Shown piece after piece: positions 55,663 to 64,000 of a DNA stretch of 64,000 nucleotides; the stretch's first letter is position 1, and every line of letters begins with the position of its first letter. The notes beneath the pieces are model-generated. The model searched no databases, was not told the DNA's origin, and saw nothing but the letters and a program-made list of their open reading frames with translations. The translations under genes and the position numbers were made by a program. The stretch comes from Rhynchopus sp. YZ270_cl-10 (taxonomy: Eukaryota; Euglenozoa; Diplonemea; Diplonemida; Diplonemidae): positions 310,001 to 374,000 of the forward strand of contig OZ037924.1 in the NCBI GenBank assembly GCA_964035575.1. The letters are read 5' to 3'.

Positions 55663-57798
55663 CTACTTTATCAGAACATAAATTGCCTTTCAATTGAGAG
55701 GGGAAAAAAGAATTAGATTCATAAAAAAAGAAAAAAATCGTTGACTTGTAATACAAAGCCTTCTCATGATAGTGTACCTTGGTACAAATGACCGGGTGGA
55801 CCCCAATCAGGCAGTCCACTACATCCAAGGATCTGAGGTATGCATCTAAAAAAACACACAAAGAAGAAAGACGTGTACGCCACAATACCTTTTCGTATGA
55901 GTGCAGGCCGTGCACACCACCCTCCTGTTGTGCGGATGCTGTCCGTCTTTCGAACCGCACAGTGCCGTCCGCAACCTTGCTCCGAACAACATCGAAGCTT
56001 TTGAAGCCAATATCCTGCGCCGACTGCTGCAGACCTTTGGGGGAAAGGGATGAAATAGCATATTCATACGCACAAAATAAAAATGATTTGTCTTTAAATA
56101 CAAAGCCCTCTCATGGCGGTGCACCTTGTAGTTTCAATATGGTACAAATACACCTTCCAACAATGTGACAATATTATCCACAATTTATTTTGTAGGTTTT
56201 GCAAATACCGGCCGCCTACATATTACACCACACACATACTACCATTCCTTTTTTATTACGGCCAACACCATCTAAGACCACATTGTCAGCCCAAACGGCC
56301 GCAATTAATATGAGACACATTGCGGTGAACTTTACGACCCATTTAAGGCCACCTTTGGCGAAGCAGACTTAGAGATCGCCACATTACACGACCGCTAACC
56401 GGAACCAGCCAATTAAAACAAAAAAAAAAATCATAGTTAAAACATACCCTTGTAGAGGTACGGGACGTACTTCATGACAGATCCTTTGTCGACAACAGAC
56501 CCGCTCACGCCCTGCGCGACCTGCACGTTTTGCGCCTCGCTGAGGTAGCGCTTGCCAGACTCGCCACCTTGCTGCATGGCGTCGATGGAGCCCATCCCGC
56601 GGAACTTCTTCAGACGCGTCCCGTTTGAGTAGAAGTACTCCCCAGGCGTCTCTGCTGTCCCTGCGAGGAGCGAGCCAAGCATCACCGTCGATGCCCCCAG
56701 GGTCAACGCCTTTGCGATGTGCCCGATGTTCTGGATCCCACCATCCGCAATACACGGCACACCACGCGACGATGCGTACTGCGTCACCTGGTAAATCGCC
56801 GTCGCCTGCGGCCTCCCCACCGCCATCACCTCCTGGGTGATACAGATCGACCCACTCCCCATTCCGATACGCAGCGCGTCGGCGCCTGCATCAATCAGAT
56901 TCTTCGCCTGCACCTGCGCCACAACATTCCCTGCAATGACCTGCAGCCCTGGGTACTGCTCTTTCAGGTAGTGCAGGAAGGCCACCTGGTACATCGAATT
57001 CCCCTGCGAGGAGTCAAGCACGATGACATCAACTCCTGCTTTGACGAGAAGCGCGAGACGACGCTTATCATCCTCTCTGGTACCAATCGAGGCACCCACG
57101 AGAAGCTGCTGCTTCACATCAAGAGATGCCAGGGGAAAGTCACGGTTCTTTTGAGAGTCGATTCTGCTACACAACATGACCAGACAGTCGTTCTCATCAA
57201 CGATAGGGAGATACCCCACCTTCCCTTCGTGAAGAATACGGCGCGCCTCCTCCAGCGTCGTCGGGGCTGTCCCGACAGTGAGGTTGCGGCGCTTCTTCAT
57301 AACGTCCCGCAGCGGGAGGTCCCGGTTCGTGAGATAGTCAATGTCCTTGTTGCAAACGAGGCCGAGGAGCTTTCCGTTTTGCCTCCCACCTTCGGTGACG
57401 GGGATACCACAGAACCCCATGGTGTCCTTAATCTGGTCCACCGCGCGAACAGTTTCGTCGGGGGAGAGTACCCGAGGCTCCAGGATGAAGCCGTTGCGCC
57501 ACCGCTTGACGCTCTGTACCATGCTTGCTTGCTGTTCTGGTGGCATGTTGTTGTGGACGATACCGATCCCTCCGTTCAGTGCCATGGCAACAGCCATGCC
57601 GTCTTCGGTGACGGTGTCCATGGGGGATGAAACGAAGGGTGACTTCAGCTGAATGCCGCGGGTCAGCCTGCACGTCAAGTCCACCTCATTCGCAGCAAAG
57701 TCAATGTAGTTCGGAAGAACCAGCAAATCATTGTAGGTCAGACCCTGCCCCATGCCCATCATCTCCTTGGCCGTCAGGCCATCCCCGGTGAAGGTCAT
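55663..57798 (-). CDS. Inosine-5'-monophosphate dehydrogenase, three exons
   Basis: Exon 1 57798-56448 and exon 2 56034-55889 join in phase 1 (GGTATGT donor, CCCAAAG acceptor). IMPDH oxidises IMP to XMP with NAD+, the committed step to guanine nucleotides. Visible are [35 protein letters not shown], a CBS pair (~110-225), [11 protein letters not shown], the catalytic-Cys loop [30 protein letters not shown], the flap region around RYLSEAQNV, and the C-terminal [15 protein letters not shown]. The family usually ends a few residues after YEK, so a tiny last exon is needed. One candidate after CCTCTCAATTGAAAG (55686-55663) gives AIYVLIK and a stop, which is not the usual RLF/RLY ending, so the true last exon may be elsewhere. 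Elements D4 and D5 occupy the two introns and D6 precedes the start. Confidence 0.93.
55741..55852 (-). repeat. Structured dispersed element D4 in IMPDH intron 2
   Basis: Sense GATGTAGTGGACTGCCTGAT, TGGGGTCCACCCGGTCATTT, GTACCAAGGTACACTATCAT, GAGAAGGCTTTGTATTACAA, then GATTTTTTTCTTTTTTT. Stem GTGGAC/GTCCAC is intact. The second stem region is partly deleted. Confidence 0.75.
56092..56150 (-). repeat. Structured dispersed element D5 in IMPDH intron 1
   Basis: Sense AAGGTGCACCGCCATGAGAG then GGCTTTGTATTTAAAGACAA, followed by a T-rich tract and the exon 2 acceptor CCCAAAG about 60 nt further on. A second TTTGTACCATATTGAAACTA just upstream may be the remnant of the 5' part. Confidence 0.65.
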
Positions 57799-57847
57799 TG
57801 TGTGCTCTTTGTAGTTCTGTGGAAAATAATGTTGAGGGAAGAAAAGA

Positions 57848-57968
57848 AATTTGACTTGAAATACAAAAGCCTTCTCGTGATAGTGTACCTTTGGTACAAT
57901 GACCGATGTACCGGGGGTGGACCCTCAACCATGCAGTCCACTACATCCATTTCGCGGTTTCCATCTAA
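57848..57968 (-). repeat. Structured dispersed element D6 upstream of IMPDH start
   Basis: The most complete family D copy. Sense ATGGATGTAGTGGACTGCAT, GGTTGAGGGTCCACCCCCGG, TACATCGGTCATTGTACCAA, AGGTACACTATCACGAGAAG, GCTTTTGTATTTCAAGTCAA, then a CT-rich tract, TTTTCCACAG and the IMPDH ATG 22 nt later. Confidence 0.8.
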
Positions 57969-58012
57969 AGAAAGAGTTAAAACGTGCTTAATTTTAACTT
58001 TTTTTTTTAATT

Positions 58013-59017
58013 CTATTCTGTTTTGTCCTTCCCCCTTCCGGACGTTGAACCTAGCAATGTTGCCAACACCATATCCCGTTGGACTTGCGAACTCGAGAGA
58101 ACGTCCGCCACACCACCACCACCACCACCTCCTCCTCCTCCATCATCCTCTTCCTCCACCCCCTTAACCCCCTTCAAAGCGCGCGCATGCCGCGTATCCG
58201 CAACCACTTCCCCCACTGCAGGGACCAACCAAAGCAGCGGGTGGGGGCCGAGCACTTCAGAGATATTCGCCATCCAGCCGCGCGAGTATCCGTAGTCCGC
58301 ACCTTCGCCTCCTACGCTCTCGTCGTAGGACGTCATATTGGAGAAGACCTGCCAGGACGTGCACGAGAGAAAGGCACCTGCAAAGAAAAACAGCCCAAAC
58401 GCACACAACGAATAGACCACCACAAACACCGTCAAGCCTGTCCCCATCGATGCGATGCCTTCTACCTGGGTGCGGAGATGCTCTGGTTTGAACTGTTCTC
58501 CTAATGGGGTATAAACCCGCCTCTCCCCTGCCACGCTGAACTGATACAGCATAAAGAAGTAGTGTACAATGCAAAGCGTTATATAAACGAGGAAAAGAAG
58601 GAAATAACGGTGGTTGCGTTGCCCCACACAGTTGTCTATCCAATCGCAGTGGTGGTCAAAGCGGGGGACACACATTTGGCATTGTGAACAGTGATGGGTA
58701 CGAACGGGTTTCCAGTGTTCGCATGCTTTGCACCACATTACTTCTTGGTCGGTGGGGCTGTTTGAAGCGCCGTTCCATCCAGAAGGGATGATACCAGGAT
58801 GTGTCAACGTCGCGCCCCACAAACACCAAATCGAAAGGCAAGAAATCAACACAGAAAACCACCTCTGCCGGACCATCCATTCGGCGCCATTCAACGGTGC
58901 ATTTGACAATACAGCTACCACCAAATACACCTTCACCAACGTTAACAACGTCACTATGAGTTGCAAATACAATGTTTGATCTGCTCTAACTTTAACCCCA
59001 TTATATCCCTTTGCCAT
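58013..59017 (-). CDS. DHHC-type protein S-palmitoyltransferase
   Basis: 334 residues, four membrane segments (~16-38, 52-72, ~143-163, ~205-228). The Cys-rich domain between segments two and three runs CKACEHWKPVRTHHCSQCQM, RFDHHCDWIDNCVGQRNHRY, with DHHC at 121-124 carrying the acyl-enzyme Cys. This is the standard zDHHC layout. A glycine-rich low-complexity run (~298-307) sits in the cytosolic tail. It attaches palmitate to cytosolic Cys residues at Golgi or plasma membranes; the substrate is unknown. The start MAKGYNG lacks an obvious strong acceptor nearby, but a CCCTCC tract lies about 25 nt upstream. Confidence 0.96.
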   Translation of the reverse strand: MAKGYNGVKVRADQTLYLQLIVTLLTLVKVYLVVAVLSNAPLNGAEWMVRQRWFSVLISCLSIWCLWGATLTHPGIIPSGWNGASNSPTDQEVMWCKACEHWKPVRTHHCSQCQMCVPRFDHHCDWIDNCVGQRNHRYFLLFLVYITLCIVHYFFMLYQFSVAGERRVYTPLGEQFKPEHLRTQVEGIASMGTGLTVFVVVYSLCAFGLFFFAGAFLSCTSWQVFSNMTSYDESVGGEGADYGYSRGWMANISEVLGPHPLLWLVPAVGEVVADTRHARALKGVKGVEEEDDGGGGGGGGGGVADVLSSSQVQRDMVLATLLGSTSGRGKDKTE

Positions 59018-59358
59018 TTGAATAAATGTGTATATTTTTTGGAGGGAAAAAGAAGGTACTCCCCCCGACCTAATTTAGATGGAGGGTTTTAGGAGGAAGG
59101 TCAAAAAAAAAAGGATCGCAGGTCCATGTAATTATAATTTTTTTCACATAATTTCTCTAATTTATACACTTCTTTCAACCATACAGATAGAATGAGAAGG
59201 AAACAGAATAACAACGCAGTGGGGCGAATACTACACAAAAAAAACCCTAATATTCACCTGAATAAAACACCCAAAAAAAATAGGTATATAGATGCGTATC
59301 TCTCTCTCCTTTTCCCTCCTTTTTTCCCCCCTCATTTCACTCCTTATTAATTATTCTC
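59018..59358. other. Spacer between DHHC gene and basic-protein gene
   Basis: A/T-rich with C/T tracts before 59340. No gene, RNA or dispersed-family element seen. Confidence 0.4.
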
Positions 59359-60321
59359 TCACGACCAGGAGATAATGTTCGTACTTTTCTGTGCGGCAAC
59401 CCTACGTAAGGAGACATGCGGTGCAGGGGGCTCCGATTTTCCTACAGAAAAACCACGTTGCGGTGCCACGAGAACACTATTGTGATATGACTTCCGCGGT
59501 TGGACGGGGTGCGCAGGGGATAGCACCCGAGGGGATGGAGAGACCTGCGGGCCGCCGAAGTAGAGGTTTGGTGTAGAAGCGTGGTGTGCCTGCTCTCTGT
59601 ACGGCTGCCTCTCTACAGGTATTGTGTACTGCCGCACCGGACTGCGCGCCATGGTTTCTTCCAAAGAAACCCTTTTCACCCCTTTTCCTTCTACTTTTCT
59701 CACCTCTTCTCTGTTTTTGCTTGGATCAACGTGAATACGTCCTCCCTTAGGGATTGGATATGGTGGTCCCTGAACGGCTTCTGGTGCGCGGAGGAAAGGT
59801 GAGGGTTGTGACAGAGCGCGGTGGTCGATACGGCGGCCGAGGTTGCGTCCACGGTGGGTTGTGGTTTTGGTTTCCCAGAGTTTGGATTCTTGGGAGTCGT
59901 GGGTTTGCGGGGCGCGGCGGCGGCCGGGGTTTGCTGAAGAGCATCGTTGCGCTTCACCGCTAATAACTTTGTCCTGATAGGAGAGGTTTGAGGCAAGGTG
60001 GATTGCCTTTGCACGGTCACCTCCGCAGCGACGTTCTACGTCCACCACGACGTTGCCCTGCCTTACAAAGCCCTGCGGCGGAGCCTCCCCATCATGCCCA
60101 TGACTAATCACCCGCCCCGGATGGTTCTCCGTCTCTGCCGCCCTCTCCACCCCCCTTCCCCTAGCCGCAATCACCGGCTGCGAGGGTCTCGCCTTATACC
60201 GGTCATGTGTCAACTCCTCAACACGATGTTCCGTCCCCCTTCTTTGTCGTGACCCATCATCAGGTACACTGGTCAATGGTTTGGAAAGGACCCGAGCGCA
60301 TTTGGGTTTGCCATTAGGCAT
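59359..60321 (-). CDS. Basic Pro/Arg-rich hypothetical protein
   Basis: 320 residues from MPNGKPKCARVLSKPL to TNIISWS. Strongly basic, disordered in appearance and without membrane helices. The middle has EAQRCSSANPGRRRAPQTHD and LGRRIDHRALSQPSPFL; the C-terminal third has SP and RSPVRQYTIP motifs suited to proline-directed kinases. Codon use is even, and an overlapping frame is open over parts of it. The position between two solid genes and on their strand is the main support. A cytoskeleton- or microtubule-binding role would be guesswork. Confidence 0.55.
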   Translation of the reverse strand: MPNGKPKCARVLSKPLTSVPDDGSRQRRGTEHRVEELTHDRYKARPSQPVIAARGRGVERAAETENHPGRVISHGHDGEAPPQGFVRQGNVVVDVERRCGGDRAKAIHLASNLSYQDKVISGEAQRCSSANPGRRRAPQTHDSQESKLWETKTTTHRGRNLGRRIDHRALSQPSPFLRAPEAVQGPPYPIPKGGRIHVDPSKNREEVRKVEGKGVKRVSLEETMARSPVRQYTIPVERQPYREQAHHASTPNLYFGGPQVSPSPRVLSPAHPVQPRKSYHNSVLVAPQRGFSVGKSEPPAPHVSLRRVAAQKSTNIISWS

Positions 60322-61114
60322 AGGGAGGGGGAGAGCGGAGGGGGATAGTGTACTGTGGGTTGTAAATGGAAATTAATGATATCCGAAGGACCTCTGATGC
60401 TATTAACCGCAATTGCTCATTGGGGTGACGGGTCGCCAGGGCAACCTGGTCCGTTCACACATGTTGCCCACGATACCGAATAAAAGGGGAAAAAAGAGAG
60501 AAAAATGGAAATATTTGATATGCCCTTCACTTCCTCTCATTGGTTCAGATGAATGGGGAGCATTGGAGTATACAGGGTAATTAGGTGTGTGATGTAGGTT
60601 CCGGGCTAGGGGGTTATCTTCCCCGCTCGCTAGAATGTTGTGAGGGGAAAGAGAAAAAATTGAAATGTAAAATTTAGCTCAAAACGGGGGCTTTTTTTAT
60701 TTCTGTCAACAAGCCATTCCAGAGAGGGAAATGGCTATTTGTATACACGAATGTCGCCTTTTGAAGGCTAGTAATATGTTGTTTTTTTTCGCAGACGACA
60801 ACACACAAACACACACCTCCTCAAATTGTGGCAGAAATATGCGTTTTGTTTTGTTTATTTTCACCCCCTTTTCTCTTCGCCGCACTGCGCCAGCAAAGAG
60901 AAAAAAAATGAGGAGAAAACCACACCCTCGCTATACCAAACAGCGAGACAATACTAAATGAAACATTACCCACCTCCCTCTCCCTCCCTCGCCTCCCCTC
61001 CCTCCTCCCCAATATCGGTCGCAGTTCGGATCTCCTTTGTTGAAACAAACCTTCCCTTTTTACGGAGACTCTAAAGTAAAGCGGGCAGAAAAACCCCCTT
61101 CAAAAACCCCCTCT
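60322..61114. other. Spacer between basic-protein gene and PEX12
   Basis: Mixed-composition sequence with a small self-complementary GTCGCCAGGGCAACCTGGTC-type stretch near 60430. It is C/T-rich near 60970-61010. No exon or family element recognised. Confidence 0.4.
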
Positions 61115-62140
61115 TCACGCCGAGGTTTCATAAATCCTTCTGAGTTGATCGAAGGTCGATGCTGTGTGTGTTATTGGGTCCTCTCCGTGGTGTTCGACGT
61201 GCTGATGTATACAGGGGTAGCAATAAACCAACCCTGTAGAGGAGTTAAGGGTGGGGTTGGTCACGGTATGCCGACACAGAGGACACTGTGAGGTGGAGCT
61301 CCCATCTACCTCCGTTGGGGGTGGAGGGGGTGGGATGCTGGTGTCTTCTGACCCCCCTCCGAGAACTTCAGGGCGGGATCCACCTTCTTGGCGGTTTGCT
61401 TCGGTTGAATTCCACCATTCCAAGACACGAAATAGCACGATACCCCACAACAAAAAATTCCCGGTTCTTTCCAATAACGCGGCATGCGGGCTGTTTTGGA
61501 GCTCCATATAATCCACTCTTTCTAATCTCCGTAACACAATCCTTCTCGCATGAAGTTCTGGCCCCCACCACGGCGCTTCAAATAGATACCTTAGCCAATA
61601 AATGGAGGTTGTCATCTCCAAGATGAAATGCAGATATGGGTACACCCTTTTGAAGATCTTCCGCAGCATCTTCTTCCTTGGGGTGAGGTTGTTCTCTGCT
61701 GAGGTGCCTTCCTCCTCTTTGCATTGCGTCATATAATTAAAGAGCCTCGTTTTGATGTACGGAATGAGAACCCCCGATAAAACGGAAATGACATGGTCAC
61801 GTCGTGACAACCTTAGGTAGTTGCGTAGCTCTCCTTCTTCGACGTCCTTCATAACGTCAACACCTGCCGGGGCAACAACCCTCTTCAACCCATAAAAATT
61901 CTCGCTAAATGTAGAGTCAATAGCAGAAAGAAATTTGTAGTCAATCCCTGCCCACAATACGGCGAAAACCTCATCCGAATAAGGCACAACCTTCGACAAT
62001 GGGATCACCCTCTGCGCAAGCACCGTCAACGCATACCGAAACCCCCCCGACAAAATCGGCATCAATTCCTCCTGTGCCCGCATTTCAAAGAACGTCGGCA
62101 ACGGGGAGTCCAAATTGTACTGCGATAAAATGAGATCCAT
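61115..62140 (-). CDS. PEX12: Peroxisome biogenesis factor 12 (RING ubiquitin ligase subunit)
   Basis: 341 residues, the normal PEX12 length. The N-terminal Pex2/Pex12 domain starts MDLILSQYNLDSPLPTFFEM and includes YGLKRVV and VLSGVLIPYIKTRLF. Hydrophobic segments lie at ~175-200 and ~245-262. The C-terminal RING (CPLCRHTVTN at 286 to GLVYCYPCIHQHVEHHGEDP and ITHTAS) has the reduced cysteine set characteristic of PEX12, which binds a single zinc. With PEX2 and PEX10 it forms the membrane ligase that recycles PEX5, so this organism has peroxisomes or glycosomes. An acceptor-like CTTCCAG lies about 17 nt before the ATG. Confidence 0.95.
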   Translation of the reverse strand: MDLILSQYNLDSPLPTFFEMRAQEELMPILSGGFRYALTVLAQRVIPLSKVVPYSDEVFAVLWAGIDYKFLSAIDSTFSENFYGLKRVVAPAGVDVMKDVEEGELRNYLRLSRRDHVISVLSGVLIPYIKTRLFNYMTQCKEEEGTSAENNLTPRKKMLRKIFKRVYPYLHFILEMTTSIYWLRYLFEAPWWGPELHARRIVLRRLERVDYMELQNSPHAALLERTGNFLLWGIVLFRVLEWWNSTEANRQEGGSRPEVLGGGSEDTSIPPPPPPTEVDGSSTSQCPLCRHTVTNPTLNSSTGLVYCYPCIHQHVEHHGEDPITHTASTFDQLRRIYETSA

Positions 62141-62962
62141 TTTTGGAGCCCTTTTTTTACCCTGGAAGAGCGGGGGAGGGAGTGTTTAGAGCGGTGGGAG
62201 ATAAAAGGGTGTATTGAAAATAATGTGGAGGGAGAAAATGGTCTTTGTTTGAGCTTCTCTTTTGTGTGTGAAAAATGGGTATAAAAAAAGGATGGAAATA
62301 AAGTGAAGTGCAATTTTATAACCTTGAAGCAGAATGTGGAATAGTGCTGCGGTCATTCTTTTGTTGCATTGGTAAAAACACTTTACATCAATACTGGGTT
62401 AATATAATGCACCCAATATCGGCTGAAGCCTATGTACTACAGAAGGTGGGCGCAGGTCATATGTTTACTTTTCTAATGTCTAATAACCATGACAATAAGT
62501 GGAGTAACTTGTTTGAAACAATATATAAAAGACTCCCCCTGAGTCAAGACACTCTTCACGCTTCATAGGTCAACAAAGAAACTTTTTTTTTGAAAAAAAA
62601 AAAAAAAACGAAATATGAATGTGACCGCGCCCACATCTAAGTAGTCCTTAAAGGACTATGAAGGGGTTTGTGAGAGAATTACTACCCACAATCTGTCAGC
62701 AAAGGGGGGGGAGGGAGGGGGATGGGTGAAAGAAAGAAAAAAAAGAAAAGTGTAGACAGTTTTGAGTCTGTAAAGACTCAAAGCTTCCACTTCTTTTGTG
62801 TACCTACCCCCTTCATGCAAAAACAAGAAATGATGAACCTAAGCCTCGTGTTTAGTCGTCAAAGAATACTACAGAAATACATCACTAAAACACATAAATA
62901 TGGGGATATTTTTGGGGCAAATAAATGAAGAGGAAAAAGAGGAGAAAAAAGACAAGAGGAGA
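62141..62962. other. Spacer between PEX12 and partial membrane-protein gene
   Basis: Carries element A8 (62832-62860) and a GAAGCCTATGTACTACAGAAG segment (about 62426) related to one near 23710. Otherwise A/T-rich with no exon. Confidence 0.4.
62832..62860 (-). repeat. Structured dispersed element A8
   Basis: Sense GACGACTAAACACGAGGCTT then AGGTTCATC. The stem is partly changed (CTAAAC versus GCTTAG) and the loop is shortened. It lies about 100 nt 3' of the next gene's stop. Confidence 0.55.
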
Positions 62963-63970
62963 CTATTTCCGGTGCCCCCCTCTCTTCCTCTTAACCCCTC
63001 TGGCCCCTACAGTGGTAGAGGGGAGTCCACGACCGGGGAGTGCGAGGCTTGTGTTTACACCTCCTTTGCGTTTTGGCTTTGTGGCACGCGGAACGATTTC
63101 GGTTGTTGCGACAGCTTTTTTGTTTGCGAGGAAGGAGTCGTTTCTTGTGATGGTGTTTGTTTGGCCGGTTGCACGGTGTTGTTGTTGTTGTTGTTGTTGT
63201 TGCTGTTGTTGCTGCTGCTTCCACTGCGGCATCGGCGGTGCCACGCTCTTCCTCGCCATCTGCGCCATCTCCAAATCAAGCTCCGTATTCTTCACCTCCT
63301 TCCCACCCCCCTCCAAAGACATCTTCACACAAAACCCTATCAAACATGCCGGGTGCGTCACATAGGTGCAAAAGAAGTAAAGCCTTCCATTGCTCGATAG
63401 TGGACCACATACTGCGTCTTCTGCCTTCCATATTAAGATATTCCCGATGACATACCACACCATCAGGAAGCATAATATCAATGCACAACAGCAACCGGAA
63501 ATCCAATGGGAGGTGAGGGTGATGTCCCAGTTGGAGAGACCTTTGCGCCAGACTCTTACAAAGACGTAGGAAGCTAGGGCAGCGAAGGTGAAGCCGAAGA
63601 CGCCATTTACGACAAACCAGTTTTGGAGGAGGGGTTCATTGCAGGTGGCCCCTCCTGGGTCTTTCGCGTCTCCGCATATCCCGGTGGCGCGGCCGTCTGA
63701 GCTGTAAACATAACCAATGCATTCACCCTTTCCGTGGCTTGCGACTACCAAGGCAAGCGGCCAGAAGGAGAGCACCCCCAGGATCACGACCAACGCTGCC
63801 ACCAATAAAGGGACGTAGCGGGCTTTGTTGCTGTGCTTCCGCTTTGGTGGCGCGGCTGGTGTCTGCGGGGCCACAGCAGACCCCGAAGCCTCACGCTCGG
63901 GTGCATCCTCTAGGAACTCCTCCTCCACCTCCGCCCAAGGGAAGTAGCGGCCTTCTTTGTCCTTTTTGAG
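62963..63970 (-). CDS. Four-helix membrane protein with poly-Q, C-terminal exon (partial)
   Basis: The open frame begins at 63970 right after CCCTTTCCAG and has no start codon of its own, so it is the last exon (335 residues) of a gene continuing past the window. It opens LKKDKEGRYFPWAEVEEEF. Four hydrophobic helices lie at about 52-80, 120-145, 158-185 and 200-222, with Cys pairs in the loops (GECIGYVY, GATCNEP). A cytosolic tail follows with about 13 consecutive Gln encoded by mixed CAG/CAA and a basic Arg/Lys-rich end (RGVKRKRGGHRK). The tetraspan layout is clear; the family is not recognised. Confidence 0.75.
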   Translation of the reverse strand, partial: LKKDKEGRYFPWAEVEEEFLEDAPEREASGSAVAPQTPAAPPKRKHSNKARYVPLLVAALVVILGVLSFWPLALVVASHGKGECIGYVYSSDGRATGICGDAKDPGGATCNEPLLQNWFVVNGVFGFTFAALASYVFVRVWRKGLSNWDITLTSHWISGCCCALILCFLMVWYVIGNILIWKAEDAVCGPLSSNGRLYFFCTYVTHPACLIGFCVKMSLEGGGKEVKNTELDLEMAQMARKSVAPPMPQWKQQQQQQQQQQQQQHRATGQTNTITRNDSFLANKKAVATTEIVPRATKPKRKGGVNTSLALPGRGLPSTTVGARGVKRKRGGHRK

Positions 63971-64000
63971 CTGGAAAGGGAAAAAAAGGGGTGTTTCGAT

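Noticed and set aside
58079-58504. Plus-strand frames opposite the DHHC gene and other conserved genes
   Set aside because: Shadows of conserved minus-strand genes, with no independent motif.

Overview
Eukaryotic nuclear DNA, most likely from a flagellate protist. Every confidently identified host gene lies on the minus strand across the whole 64 kb. The genes are split by GT-AG introns (donors mostly GTATGT/GTACGT) and separated by low-complexity A/T and purine/pyrimidine tracts. Single-strand gene arrays, pyrimidine tract plus AG just upstream of start codons, a cytosolic HSP90 whose N-terminus reads like trypanosomatid HSP83, a tryparedoxin/nucleoredoxin-like protein and PEX12 together suggest Euglenozoa with cis introns, for example a diplonemid. 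This is inference: no spliced-leader gene or rRNA is present to prove it.

Layout, in window coordinates (genes read right to left). 1-145: internal exon of an LDAH-like hydrolase. 0.9-4.0 kb: three-exon coiled-coil protein with a telomeric TTTAGGG array inside an intron. 5.9-6.5: ARF-like GTPase. 7.0-10.8: two-exon protein with a degenerate receiver-like domain, coiled coils and a tail anchor. 11.3-14.9: multi-exon coiled-coil protein. 15.4-16.9: inverted-repeat element carrying a 1-kb minisatellite. 17.3-21.7: ALG11 in three exons, with a 2.2-kb inverted-repeat transposon in one intron. 23.0-23.4: nucleoredoxin-like protein. 25.2-29.2: nest of DNA-transposon relics including a hAT tail. 29.9-31.3: eIF1 in four exons, mostly found by hand. 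31.5-32.4: inverted-repeat elements. 33.4-35.5: HSP90. 37.3-38.2: NOP16 in two exons. 39.7-41.6: multi-pass membrane protein. 41.6-51.7: gene-poor, repeat-rich desert. 51.7-54.0: large low-complexity protein with a PH/GRAM-like core. 55.7-57.8: IMP dehydrogenase. 58.0-59.0: DHHC palmitoyltransferase. 59.4-60.3: basic proline-rich protein. 61.1-62.1: PEX12. 63.0 to end: partial membrane protein with poly-Q.

The most unusual signal is a set of four short structured repeat families (called A-D here), about 27 copies. They lie only in introns and intergenic spacers, all in the same orientation as the genes. Several sit immediately upstream of a pyrimidine tract and a cis- or presumed trans-splice acceptor. 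Their sense strand carries conserved hairpins and tRNA-arm-like segments and ends in a T-rich run. I find no named family that explains them. The housekeeping genes do not form a pathway; the array looks like ordinary euglenozoan co-transcription without functional grouping.
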